From Aralia elata (Eukaryota > Streptophyta > Magnoliopsida > Apiales > Araliaceae): a DNA stretch of 64,000 nt. Position 1 is the stretch's first letter. Every line of letters starts with the position of its first letter. The notes beneath the pieces are model-generated. The model saw only the letters and a list, made by a program, of their open reading frames with translations, was not told the origin of the DNA and searched no databases. The DNA lies in assembly GCA_034770075.1 (NCBI GenBank), contig CM068387.1, positions 76,819,971-76,883,970 of the forward strand, given 5' to 3'. Shown piece after piece: positions 21,900 through 33,714 of this stretch. Position numbers and translations under genes: made by a program.

Positions 21900-24800
21900 A
21901 TGGCGAAAGAACCAACTCGAGTTCTTGTTACTGGTGCTGCAGGTATAATACATACATACGCACATAAATCGTTAAGGATATGCTCTATGATCATTTTCAG
22001 ATCTGTTATTATATTCACCCTTTATATTTAAAGGTTGATCAAATACGTAGGAATCATCAATTAATGTAGTTATATATATATATATATTCTGCCGTTTATC
22101 CTTCTCTATTTTAGATCACGTAGTGTTATAGTGTTATGGATGAACTGAAATTTTAGTGATCTAATGAGTCTTATTATTTGCTGGTTTGGTTAGATTAGAT
22201 GTTAGATTAGTCTTTTGATCAAGTTTAGTTTTTGTTTAGATTGAATTAGATTTTTACAAGGGTTTGAAGTAATCTTTTTTAACATTTTGCCTGCTTGCTA
22301 GTTGTAGTGAATGATATGAGCAGGGTTGCTGTGTACAGCTATATCATATGTATGTGATAAACATGGATTCTTTCACTGTGGAGTCTAAAAATTTAGTTAC
22401 TTCATAGTTTATGTTAGGTACTTCCTTGCAACTGTATGCTATTGTGGGACTTTTCAATTCAAGTGTGCAAAATGTAATATGTAAGTTTGAGAAAAGCAAT
22501 TTTCATAATTTTTCTGTCTCAGATATTCATCTAGCTGTAATGGTGTTTTAGACCCAGTTTTATAGAGGTTTTTAATTCCTAGGTTAAAAGGCTAAATTTT
22601 ATTTTACTTTTTATAGTTTCTAGGTATCTTATAAGATGCAAACATAGTTTAATGAGATTCTCGTGAAAACTTTGTTTGAAAATCACCTGCTTTAGTTTAT
22701 TATATGTGATAATATAATAATTGTAACAAGGCTTATATGAGAATGGATGATACTTGTATACCAAGTGGTTGCTGCTTGTGAATTTTTGATTTCTATGCAA
22801 AATTTTCTAGCTTGTGTTTGATCACAGGGATATATACTTTCAAATCTTTGCTTAAAGCTACATATATTAAGGGACAATATTGGTTTTGCAGGACAAATTG
22901 GATATGCTCTTGTGCCCATGATTGCCAGAGGCGTGATGTTGGGTCCCGATCAGCCTGTGATCCTCCACATGCTTGATATTCCACCTGCTGCAGAGGCATT
23001 GAATGGCGTGAAAATGGAGTTGGTGGATGCTGCCTTTCCTCTCCTCAAAGGTCTGTATGATCTGTTCGTAAATTTTAGTTAAATACTTTAGTAACGTAGC
23101 ATATCTTGTCATCCAATACTTGGGAATACTAATGGACTTTGACCATATTTTTAATGTTATGATATTTGTATCAGGTGTTGTTGCTACTACTGATGTTGTT
23201 GAGGCATGTACTGGCGTCAACATTGCAGTTATGGTTGGTGGTTTCCCTAGGAAAGAAGGAATGGAAAGGAAAGACGTGATGACAAAGAATGTGTCCATTT
23301 ACAAGTCCCAAGCTTCTGCTCTTGAGAAGCATGCTGCTGCCAACTGCAAGGTAACTAATTCTTAGGGGGCTTAGGATGTTATACTCTATAATTTTAGTGC
23401 CCCTTGAGACTCATTATTGTTTTATCCTGTTTTGTTTATTATGTTAGTTCACAATCACAAGTCATCATTAGTACATATTTGTCACTAAAAAGTTTTCATC
23501 AAACTTCAAGGTGATTGTGAATAATTGGAAACCTTTATTCATAAATAATTAACATGGATTTCTTACAATATTTCTTCAGAATGAGGAAGAATATCTTATT
23601 ATGCAAGCTCCACCACGAAATGCTTTACTTCAAGGCCTGTTTTCTATTGGCATCATACAACTATGCAAGTGCTTATCTATGTAGTTTAGCATGTTTATTC
23701 CGTGATTAATAATGAAAAGTAGTTGTAGATGTGCATAACACCAATGACACATGATGTTGTTGATGAAGGCAGCATCGTAATGTGCAGAATGGTTGAATTT
23801 TATTGTCATAGTGTCTACTTCTTTGATGTACCAATTGTTTTGCGTAATAGATCCATTTTATTTATTAAAAACACGCATCACTATTTTGTAGATGTGCAGA
23901 ACACCAATGAGACAGGATGTTGTTGATAAAGGCAGCATCATAATGTGCAGACTGGTTGAATTTTATTGTCATAGTGTCTACTTCTTTGATGTATCAATTG
24001 TTTTTGGGAATAGATCCATTTTGTTTATTAAAAAACACATCACTAAATAAATCACTACTTTTGAGAAACCCGTTTGATTATTGTTATGTTTAAAGATCCG
24101 TGTAGTCTTAGTGTGACTTTTAATATCAAATTAAATTATATTAGGGGTTGTTTGATAAAACTGAATGAAATGTTTTGAATGTATAAGAAAATCTGAATGA
24201 GCTGAATGGAGTAAAAAATCTGAATACAAAATGAAATGATGTGTTTGATAATTGTCTGTCTAAAACATCTGATTACGTGTATTATTCTATTTTAACCTTT
24301 TGGGTTGTTATGAACAAATTTATTATATAATTACAAATAAACAATATTATCTAAGAAAAATTAAATATAAACTTTTGAACAATTTTTGATGAAGTATACT
24401 ATTAAAAATTAAAAATATAATTTTAGGAATAAAACACAAAAAAAATATTTATAACATTCTGCAGTACATAAAATCAAAACAAAAAACTACAACAACATTC
24501 ATTAAATTGGTTATCCAATTTTTTGTTAAACAAAAATCAAAAACAATTTGTAAATACCAAAATTTGTTTACGATAGTAAACAAGATGGATATTGAATGTA
24601 AATTTTAATTGTCTACGGAGAATGTAAGTAAAAATATCATTCAATACTACTTTTTACTCATTTAGCCATAAATTTTTGGATGAATCGTTCAGACACATTC
24701 AGACGCATTCAAAGTTTTAAAATTGTTAAACAAACGGTCTGAATGACTTATTCGTTCAGATTCAGACTTATTCAGACTCATTCAGAAGTAAACAAACAAC

Positions 24801-26189
24801 CCCTTAGTTTATTGAGTATAGGCTGAATATTCATGAGTGGTGTTATTAAATTTACCTCTTGGCTCTTGCGAGTAGGATTTAATTCAAAATTACTGACATG
24901 ATAGTTCTTTTCCAAGAAAAGTATTTAACTTTTTAACTATTTTCGTAATAGTTGGTGCACATGGTATAAACGTATTTTTGTCGCTCGTCATATTTTTAAA
25001 TTGTGGTTGTACATGTAGTTTTGTGTATGAGTTTGTGATAGACTTTCTATTCGTGTAAGATTTTGATGCATTCTAATTTGTTTTGTTGCTTGTTTTTTCC
25101 AGGTCTTGGTGGTTGCAAACCCTGCCAACACCAACGCATTGATCCTGAAGGAATTCGCGCCATCAATCCCAGAGAAAAACATTACTTGTCTTACGAGGTT
25201 AGACCATAACAGGGGCCTTGGTCAAATTTCAGAGAGACTGAACGTTCAAGTATCCGATGTTAAGAATGTTATCATCTGGGGAAATCACTCCTCAACACAG
25301 TATCCTGATGTGAACCATGCAACTGTTGGAGACAAGCCGGTCAGAGCGCTTGTTGCTGATGATGAATGGTAAAATAAGTGATTGGTTTTCTTTTCCTTTT
25401 GTGTAGATTTATGCTGGCATTTACTACATGTATATTCAGTTTTTTGTAAAAGAAATTCACCTGAAATGTTGTTTTCTAATTTGATTTTAGGTTAAATGGA
25501 GAATTCATCAAAATTGTCCAACAGCGTGGTGCTGCGATTATCAAAGCTAGAAAGCTCTCTAGTGCATTATCTGCCGCCAGTGCCGCTTGTGACCACATCC
25601 GTGATTGGGTCCTTGGAACACCAGAGGTCAGTCATCCTGTCCAATTTTCATGATAAATCACATCATACAGATGCTTTGTTTTATGCTTGCATTTGTTAGT
25701 TCTACTGAAATTTCTCCCTACTGTTCATTCTAGGGAACTTGGGTTTCTATGGGAGTATACTCTGATGGCTCATACAATGTGCCTTCGGGGCTTATTTACT
25801 CCTTCCCAGTGACATGTGCCAACGGAGAATGGAAAATTGTTCAAGGTAAGTATGTAGTAAAATATCAAAGCATAGCTACAGGGTTATCTTTTTTACTAAT
25901 AAAAGGAAAGAACTGCATTATCGGCTGCAATATGGAATATTTGAATTTGTTTGTATAGCCAGTGACTGTATATGAGAATGTTTTCTGGTATTTCCTTCCT
26001 TTAACTGTTTCTTTCGGGTATAGATAATATATTTTGGTCTTACAATTTTACAATTTTCAACATGGTATCTCCATTTTTACTTTCCTCATTGTAGGACTTT
26101 CTATTGACGAGTTCTCAAGGAAGAAGCTGGACTTGACGGCTGAAGAGCTCAGTGAGGAAAAGGCCTTGGCATACTCGTGCCTCTCTTGA
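21900..26189 (+). CDS. Cytosolic NAD-dependent malate dehydrogenase, copy 2 (MDH2)
   Basis: Seven exons of exactly the same lengths as MDH1 (21900-21942, 22892-23050, 23175-23350, 25103-25368, 25491-25626, 25734-25845, 26095-26189) encode 328 residues with no disruption. NAD-binding, substrate-loop and catalytic residues (Asp160, Arg163, His188) are all kept. It differs from MDH1 at few positions: A6T, V26A, T85A, A164G (next to Arg163), A182V, T223I, A278S, S290N and I296V. Introns align with MDH1, but intron 3 has grown to 1752 bp through a tandem duplication and a Harbinger-type element. Both copies look functional; the promoter of this one is interrupted by a MITE and a palindrome, so its expression may differ. 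Confidence 0.97.
23725..24052. repeat. 164-bp tandem duplication in MDH2 intron 3
   Basis: Two copies starting GTAGATGTGCATAACACCAA (23725) and GTAGATGTGCAGAACACCAA (23889), with several substitutions between them. Absent from the much shorter MDH1 intron 3. Confidence 0.85.
24144..24803. mobile_element. PIF/Harbinger-like MITE (660 bp) in MDH2 intron 3
   Basis: The ends GGGGTTGTTTGATAAAACTG and, inverted, GGGGTTGTTTGTTTACTTCT are flanked by TTA at 24141-24143 and 24804-24806. It aligns in inverted orientation with the element at 7921-8515. It lies within the intron and leaves the splice sites intact. The MDH1 intron 3 lacks it. Confidence 0.85.
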
Positions 26190-26472
26190 ATTTTTTAGTA
26201 TCCTGAATCTTGTTGTCCGGTAATTTTGTTTTTTGTGAAGTAACAACAGTTTTGAATAATCCCTTTGTTTAGTTCACGTGGGACTCAAATGATGGAGAAG
26301 CTGTTTGTATAGATCCTGCTGTTGGTGGATCTATGGTTTTCTTTGTTTACATGGACCATTTGTGATCAATAATTTTATTTTTCTTCTGCCTTAGTCATTC
26401 TGAATATTATGATACCATCTTAAAAGGCATCTATTATTAACTCTTATTCGTGGTTACTCTAGATGATAAATG

Positions 26473-26620
26473 ATACTCCCTCCGTTTCACAAATATAAAA
26501 TTTGTAGACTTCAGAATATATTGAAGGTGTTCTACTAAAAATATAAAAAGTACTTGTACAATGGTATGATTAATATTTCTTATATATTTTCATACAGTAA
26601 CATTATAATATTAAGAGTTG
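26473..26620. mobile_element. Possible partial Stowaway-like MITE
   Basis: A TACTCCCTCCGTTTCACAAA end is present downstream of MDH2, but I cannot find a matching inverted end, so only a fragment may remain. Confidence 0.35.
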
Positions 26621-26843
26621 TAAGGGTCCTCCGAGGAAGCTGAGAATAAGTGTCTAGAAATTGTTACTGCCGAAATTTATTAACTTCAAAATCAATAGAG
26701 ATAGATTTCATTTTGTGCAGGAAAAATTTGCTAAAGGAAATCTTCAAGTTCATATATTTATCAAATGAATGTGTTCATTAAAGTTAATGTCTAGTAGCTG
26801 ATAGCTTCCTCCAAACTGATAACGCACAATGAGAAACAAGTCT

Positions 26844-26846
<3 letters not shown>

Positions 26847-26885
<39 letters not shown>
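26847..26885. repeat. (TA)n microsatellite
   Basis: About 19 TA units between MDH2 and the GST2 unit. Confidence 0.95.
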
Positions 26886-26891
<6 letters not shown>

Positions 26892-26903
26892 AGAAAATAA
26901 CAT

Positions 26904-27171
26904 ACTCCCTTCCCTTCGTTTTAAATTATAAGATTAATATTGATTTTTTTAAAAGTCAATCTTGTGATATTTTTAAATTTAAAATTGACATAATTCATTT
27001 AAATTTTGAAAACAATAAATCTTATAATTAGTACTACTTTTTATGTAGTTTATAATATTCATAATTATATTAATATAATAAATTAAATTAATTCATGTTA
27101 ATTTTGAATTTAAAAATATTTGAAATTAACTCTTAAAAAGTCAATATTAATCTTTTAATTCTGAACAATGT
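26904..27171. mobile_element. Stowaway-like MITE
   Basis: Imperfect inverted ends of about 45 bp (left CTTCGTTTTAAATTATAAGA, right end inverted TTGTTCAGAATTAAAAGATT), both running into AATATTGA-TTTTTAA sequence. Boundaries are approximate. Confidence 0.55.
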
Positions 27172-27522
27172 ACATAAAATCATAAAATAACAAATTGTGT
27201 TAAACTATTTCAAATTTGATTTAATTTTCAACTATTATGTCTGGATTGTCGCTCACTTGTACAACATTTATGTTTGTTTTAGCCGATATGTACTAACTTT
27301 GTTTTGAAAAATGAATTGAAAGAAATTCGACTAAAATGAGACCTGTCTGGTGAAAAAGAGAATTAGACAGAGACAGAATAATACTGCTCATTGTTCAATT
27401 TGGTTCCCTCAAATATCTCAATCAGTTTATTGAGATCAAATGTAGTTGTGCACAAAGTAATAGTTTGCTGGATGCTATATAATTATAATTAATTGAAAAG
27501 AAGGGTATTTGATATTCATTGC

Positions 27523-28064
27523 TGTTGGGAATTACAACGTCTCACGATATAGAAAAATAAAAAATTGAGAATTTAGAACACAATCACACAACACAAGAAT
27601 TATAGTGGAAACTCCAAAATCGGAGAAAAAACCACTTTCGTTGTCAAAGACAACCAGAGAAAATTTACTATGTGAATAATATTACAATCACTTACACTCT
27701 CAGAAATTTCCTCACATCCACTCAAGAAAGATAATTCTTCCCAAGAGAATTTTTCCCACACAAAATTCTCTAACACTTGGATACCTCTTATCTCTCTACA
27801 TTTGGATAACTCTCTCCACCCTCTCCCGGATGGGATCCTACTCCCCTAGGATAATACTTTGGTTTACAATAAGGCAAGTATTTATAGGCAATGCTTTCTT
27901 CTCCATTAGCACACCAACTTAGAAAGTTTGGTGTGCAAGCACACACACTTGGAATAAACCCACCACATGCAACTAATGAGAGAACACCCATTCCATGTGT
28001 CCACACCTACCTAACTCATTATTCTCCACCCTTTTATTATTTAATTTTAACCAATATTCCAACA
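27523..28064. mobile_element. Solo LTR of an LTR retrotransposon (542 bp)
   Basis: Starts TGTTGGGAATTACAACG, ends CCAATATTCCAACA (TG...CA ends within a short inverted repeat), and is flanked by the 5-bp duplication ATTGC at 27518-27522 and 28065-28069. The GST1 unit at about 1435-1455 and the GST3 unit lack it, giving an empty site. No internal retrotransposon sequence remains, so the element was reduced by recombination between its two LTRs. Family assignment (Copia-like ends) is inference. Confidence 0.9.
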
Positions 28065-28377
28065 ATTGCAATGGTATGTCCATAGAAATTCGAACAAAAT
28101 GAATGACAACCCACACTTCTTGAACAGTATGACAACCAACATCATGGCAATGAGCCGAAACAGTTGAACAATAATTAAGCCCGGGGAATGGAAACCGGTT
28201 TGGGATCGGTTTTTTTTTTTTTTTTTGTTTTTTTTTTGTTTTGATTCCCAAATAATTTATATGATTTATTAGAACTAAAATTTTAAAAAAACAAACAATG
28301 ATTTATGTATGATTTAGATACATATCAAAAACAGAGTTACACAGAATTATATGATTTATAATCAGTTTTAACATTAT

Positions 28378-28573
28378 ATTAATAATTAAGCATATATAAA
28401 TATATTTTTTAACATTATAAAAATTAGTATTAGTAGTAAATTGTATTTACTTTCTTTTGGTTATAATCTCTTCACCTATATTTTGGCAAAAATAGTACAA
28501 AAATTAGTTTTAAAAATAGTCAATATGATTTTAAAAAGTCAAAACTAAGCAGTTAATTTGGAACGAAAGAAGT
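28378..28573. mobile_element. Truncated Stowaway MITE, same family as 1651-1908
   Basis: Matches the element at 1651-1908 in the opposite orientation, from its middle (AATAATTAAGCATATATAAA) to one end (GGAACGAAAGAAGTA). The other end is missing or decayed. It sits at a different site of the unit from the GST1 copy, so it is an independent insertion. Confidence 0.65.
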
Positions 28574-28677
28574 ACTACTTATTACAAAACTTAAATAAAG
28601 TCGTGTCAATTATAAATTTTAAATTTTTATAAATCGACTTTAAAAAGTCAAAATATACCTCTAACAGTACTACTTAA

Positions 28678-30248
28678 TTAGCCAGCAGATGCTAGAATAA
28701 TGCTATGCTCTTGATTGTATACAACCGTCTTATCTCTTGGTGGTAACTTGTCTTTGATCACTGGGTGATTGAGAAAGTTGTGTAACCATGAAGTAAGGGC
28801 TGGGAATTTTATTAGGTCCATAATTTTCACGGACCCAACTTCTTCCCAAACGGGTAACCAGTAAGAGATCCACCCCAGTGCAAGGTCCAAATACCCAATA
28901 TCTTCTCCTCCAAAGAAACTCTTTCCTTTAATCTCTTCCTCTAGCTTTTCCAAGTACTCCATGGATGATTTCACAGCTCGTTCCTTCTCTTTTCCTTTAG
29001 CCCACATGGCAATATGTGCATCTTTCAAAAGCTATTACAGTACAGTAGTTAATGAGTTGAGTTCTATTTTAGACAATTTTGTTATAGTAGAAAAAAGTCA
29101 ATTAATTAGGTATTTGAGATTGTTTATAAGCAGGTAAATTTGTTTATAATCAGTTTTAAAAAACAAAAATTGTTTGATAATCTGATTTTAAAAACTGTTT
29201 ATACTCTTTTTTTATAAAAATAATCAGGAGCTTCTGATTATTTGTCAAATCTAATATATTAGGTTTGACCAAGTACTCTTTATTTATTAAATTTAAACTA
29301 TTTTTTTAAAGTTGATTATAATTAAAGACAATAATCAGAATCAATAACCATATTTTTTAAACAATTTCAAAGACACGATAAGTACATGTCTAAAATCTAA
29401 GGCAAGTGAACTTTCAATAAATATTTATAGGATGAAATATTCAAGTTGGAGACAGAAAATTTACACTATTCTACTTCTCTAAGTTGGTTATTCGTTTGTG
29501 ACTTTTACTCATTTAGAGATATATACTAATGAGATTGGTGAGAAGGTTAGGAGAATATCAAAATTGTTCTTCTATATTCTTCTCGAAAGCATGCAAATGC
29601 TGGACAAGGAAAGTTCAATTTCAGACTTTTCGCCCTATATTTAACTGATCTCTTTTTTCTTAGATCCCATTTCAATATTCTTTTTAAAGCTAAGGACGAA
29701 AACGTAATATCTTGTCCAACTTTTTAACCAACTAAATACAGTGGAAATATGCCCTAAAAGTATAAATATTTACCGTGCATGATATTGTGTTTACTAAGCT
29801 GAAAAATCAATTTAAAAAATTGGACTATATGCAAGAGGACTTGAATTTTTTTTGTAGAAATATATAATTAACCCACAAAAGGAGTAATAAAAATAAAAAC
29901 ATAATAAATTTCTAGGGCACAAACCTTCTCGTCTCCAACTTTTGCCCAGAATCGTGCCCTTGCTCTCTCATAAGGATCTTGAGGAAACAACGGATACTGT
30001 TTCCAAGTCTCATCGATGTACTCCAGAATAACAAATGACTCGGAAATCGCTTTCCCTTGGTGAATCAGAACAGGGACCTGTTTGTAAATAGGGTTCAACT
30101 CAAGAAGCAAGGGGCTCTTGTTGTGCATAACATCTTCTTCTATGTACTCATAATTCTTAACACCCTTAAGTTTTAATGCCCACTCTACCCTCATAACATA
30201 AGGGCTAACCCAAAACCCCAAGAGCTTCACTCCCTCTGAATTTTCCAT
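28678..30248 (-). CDS. Tau-class glutathione S-transferase, copy 2 (GST2)
   Basis: Two exons, 29925-30248 and 28678-29031, encode 225 residues with exon lengths identical to GST1. The thioredoxin-like domain (VSPYVMR with Ser15, PIYKQVPVLIH, Glu70-Ser71) and the helical C-terminal domain are intact, and I see no frameshift. Differences from GST1 are scattered through both exons (for example D37E, K57Q, and several in exon 2), so this is the older paralogue of the GST1/GST3 pair. The intron (29032-29924) is longer than in GST1 and holds MITE-like sequence. It lies tail-to-tail with MDH2, the likely ancestral unit arrangement. Confidence 0.92.
29108..29385. mobile_element. Possible MITE in the GST2 intron
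   Basis: GGTATTTGAGATTGTTTATA near 29109 pairs loosely with the inverted end TGTCTTTGAAATTGTTTAAA near 29380, and the segment is absent from the GST1 intron. Ends and target duplication are not clear. Confidence 0.35.
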
Positions 30249-31260
30249 ACTTTAGTTTCCTTCTCTACATGGTTGTTGCTTTCTTCTTATAATTATGAGT
30301 TTGGAGATCCAAAATGAGACCCTTTTTTTGACAATTTGGACCATTCAAATTTTCTTGTCATGGTTTGGTATTTCTCCGAAGTCACTATTTTGTTTGTTTT
30401 CAAGGAAAATGTGAAGCTTTTAAGAATCTCTGGGTCCCAAAAATAGGTTCTGGTTTGCTGATAATATAAACTAGCCCTTGTAGCGCACGCGGTGAGTGTA
30501 AAACAGAAATTTCATTAAATTTAAAAGATAAAATGAGAAAATAGAAGTAAATAAATTATAAAAGATAAAATAATATTTTTTTCTAACTTGGAGAGGTAAA
30601 AAGGAAGTAAAATTTGTGACACAATTGCACCAAACGTTTTCATGATGAAGCCACTATATTGAATATAGAGATATTAAATATGTATTTTTGTTTAATGTTA
30701 CGATAAGTTTTTACTTTAGCAGTGGTGGCATATGATAATAAAATTGTAATACAAACTTCAAAATATTGTGTCATTTTATATAATCATCCTAAGTTGCAAT
30801 TTGTGTCAAAAGGAAAATAATAATGCACACAGTAGTAGTTGTGGAAACATGAGAGACTGGAAGATGATCAATCAACTCCCTTCACCAGCTTTACTATTAA
30901 TTGTTACCTACTCTACCTACCTAACACTTACTTTGTCAAAAAATTTCCAAGGCTCATAACAATCATGACCTGTAAAGCAATTAAGTTAAAGAGATAAATA
31001 ACACACATTATTTCTTTTTTCTTTTTTCTTGATAGGAAAATGAGTAAGGGGAGGCCTCCAATCCAATCTTTACAGCTTGGAAACCACAAAAAGAGAATTT
31101 TTCCGGTCTCACTTTGAAGAAAATATGGCTTATCAAAGTACGGTAATTGTTGAGGATTTGTATTTGGTACTGTAGTTGTCCTCCAATTAAGTAATGCGTT
31201 AATCCGGCACGTAGTAATGAGTTGTATTTGTATTACAAAGCGTTGCAATTGTATAAGAAA

Positions 31261-31365
31261 TGCTTTGTTTTATGCTATGCTATGCATTTGTTAGTTTGAC
31301 TGAAATTTCACCCTCTGCGGAGTATAGGTAACCTGCGTTATACTCTGATGGTTCATAGCTAAGTA
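31261..31365 (+). pseudogene. Fragment of a third MDH gene (intron 5/exon 6)
   Basis: The segment from TGCTTTGTTTTATGCTATGC to GTTATACTCTGATGGTTCAT aligns with the end of MDH2 intron 5 and the first part of exon 6 (about 25672-25775), including the stretch encoding GVYSDGS, with small indels. The frame is broken and flanking exons are missing. It lies directly between the GST2 and GST3 units in the plus orientation, as expected if an MDH once preceded GST3. Confidence 0.75.
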
Positions 31366-31819
31366 TAATAGGGAGTAGTCTCTGTCCTCCAGTTTTAAAA
31401 CATTTGTGATAGTTTTATAACACACCCCAACTTGTTTTGGGAATTGATGTGTTTTGAAAAAAGAATTGAACCGTTTTATCACCAACTAACATAAAATATG
31501 TGTGGTGAAAAAGAAAAATAGAGAATCACACAATAATATTACTGATTGTTGAATTTGGTTCCCTCCAATACTTTAAAATGATTGAGTTGGCATGGTTCTG
31601 ATAAAAACAAGTTTTACTCCTACAAAAAGTATTTTGAGATCTTTGTATCAATTGTATTTATGCAAAAAGTAATAGTTCACTCGATGCTATATATAAGTAG
31701 CTGATTTGGAAAGAATGCATGCAAGGGTAATATGGTATGTCCAAAGAAATTCAAACAAAATGAACGACAACCCATACATGTTGAACAGTATGACAACCAA
31801 CATCATGCCAAATGCATGA

Positions 31820-31821
<2 letters not shown>

Positions 31822-31854
<33 letters not shown>
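31822..31854. repeat. (TA)n microsatellite
   Basis: TA tract corresponding to the one at 1586-1620 in the GST1 unit. Confidence 0.9.
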
Positions 31855-31858
<4 letters not shown>

Positions 31859-32315
31859 TTAATTTAAAACACAATTAAAATAATATTAATATCAAAACAT
31901 GATTAATTCTTCATCCGTCTTCAGAATGTTTTAATTGAAATAGAAGTATATATATCTCAAAATATCAAAGTCATCAAAACCGTGAAATTCCAAATAAACA
32001 TTCAAGTCATACAAACTCATGCAACATGAACTGATGAAAATATACTGTTATGTACAATTAACAAGTTGTGAACAAATATATATATATATATATTCTATTT
32101 AGGTGGATGTTTCATGATTAAAGAAACAAAAAAGAAGAAGGTTGAATTCACTTCATTTTATTGCTACTGAAAATTATAATTCACATATAGATAAAAGTAA
32201 AATACTTACTACAAAACTCAAATAAAATCATACAAATTGTGAATTTTAAATTTTCATAAATTAACTTAAAAAATTCAAAATATATCTCTAATTTTAAAAT
32301 CGTACTAATTAATAA

Positions 32316-33189
32316 TTAGCTAGCAGATGCTAGAATAATGCTACGCTCTTGAAAGTACACAAGCATCTTATCTCTTGGTGGCAACTTGTCTTTGACCACT
32401 GGGTGATTGAGAAATTTGTGTATCCATGAAGTAAGGGCTGGGAATTTTATTGGGTCCATAATTTTAAAGGACCCAACTTCTTCCCAAACGGGTAACCAGT
32501 GAGAGATCCACCCGAGTGCAAGGTCCAAATACCCAATATCTTCTCCTCCAAAGAAACTCTTTCCTTTAATCTCTTCCTCTAGCTTTTCCAAGTACTCTGT
32601 GGATGATTTCACAGCTCTTTCCTTTTCTTTTCCTTGAGCCCACATAGCCATATATGCTTCTTTAAAAAGCTATTACACAACAGCAAAGAGTTAAAGTACT
32701 ATTTCAGACAACTTTTTTATAGCAAAAAAAAATAAGAAATTGATATTTTTACTAAAGAAATCGATATTTTCGCGACTCCTCTCACGTGAATAATAAATAG
32801 AATCCATATTTATGTGAGTGAAATTTTATAATAATATCAAGTTTATCTTGTAAAAATAACAATTTCCAAATAAGTAGGGCATGTACTCAATGTGGAGACA
32901 AAACAATTACAATATATATATACTACTTGTCTAAGTTCAGTATGTGATTTTTACATACTTTTTTTTTATATAGAAATAACTCTCAAACACACCATAAAAC
33001 CTAAGTGTTGAGGTTTTGAGACGGAATATTTTTTTTAATTTTACTTTCATGTGGGAGGAAACTTTATAAAAAGCATATAATATAATTAACCAACAAAAGG
33101 AGTAATAAAATGAAAAACAGAATAAATTTCAAGGGAAATAGAATAAACCTTCTCTTCTCCAAATTTAGCCCAGAATCGTGCCTTTGCAT
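32316..33189 (-). pseudogene. Tau-class GST, copy 3, broken by exon 1 deletion (GST3)
   Basis: Exon 2 (32316-32669) is complete and its translation equals that of GST1. Of exon 1 only the last 38 bp remain (33149-33186). About 289 bp, covering nearly all of the glutathione-binding domain, are deleted so that the original start codon (33187-33189) is joined directly to the remnant out of frame. The splice donor and acceptor persist. Without the thioredoxin-like domain and catalytic Ser no active enzyme can be made, so it is a recent pseudogene. Confidence 0.9.
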
Positions 33190-33257
33190 ACTTCAATTTC
33201 CTTCCCTACATGTTTGTTGCCTTGTTTTAGTACTTATCATTTTGGAGAATCCAAAAT

Positions 33258-33418
33258 GGGACCATTTTTTTGACAATTTGTACATGACCAATTTCAAATT
33301 TTCTTTGTCGTGGTTTGGTATTCATCCAAAGATATCAAAAATGAGACCATTTTTTTTGACAATTTGTACATGGCCAATTTCAAATTTTCTTTGTCGTGGT
33401 TTGGTATTAATCCGATGT
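33258..33418. repeat. Tandem duplication in the GST3 promoter
   Basis: Two copies with a period of about 85 bp of the module also doubled at 3571-3722 upstream of GST1. Confidence 0.8.
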
Positions 33419-33553
33419 CACTATCTTGTTCGTTTCCAAGGAAAATGTTTTTATATAAGAGAGTAAATGCATTAAGCTTTTAAGAAGTCCCCAAAAAATT
33501 CTGATTTGCAAATAATATAAAGAGAGTAATACAATGTTAGAGACACAAACTAT

Positions 33554-33714
33554 GAGTGTATTTTAAGAGCATATTCTTTTAAATGACATACCAAGTATAT
33601 TCGCTTTAGCGACGGACATGACTTATGGTGACGGACCAAACCGTCGTCCGGTCCGTCGCCAAAAAGGGTATGTTTGGTATGTCATTTAAGAGGGTATACT
33701 CTTGATTCGTTCTG
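33554..33714. mobile_element. Mutator-like MITE (161 bp) with 10-bp target duplication
   Basis: Flanked by identical CACAAACTAT at 33544-33553 and 33715-33724. The ends form an imperfect inverted repeat sharing CTTAAATGACATACCAA. The homologous site in the GST1 unit (about 3850) is empty. A 9-10-bp duplication points to the Mutator group. Centre contains GACGG/CCGTC self-complementary sequence. Confidence 0.8.

Noticed and set aside
22867..23298. 143-codon minus-strand frame across MDH2 exons 2-3
   Set aside because: Antisense shadow of conserved MDH coding sequence; it runs through the intron without any family match.
30768..31248. Possible small gene upstream of GST2 (both strands open)
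   Set aside because: The frames are not preserved in the aligned GST1 and GST3 upstream regions.
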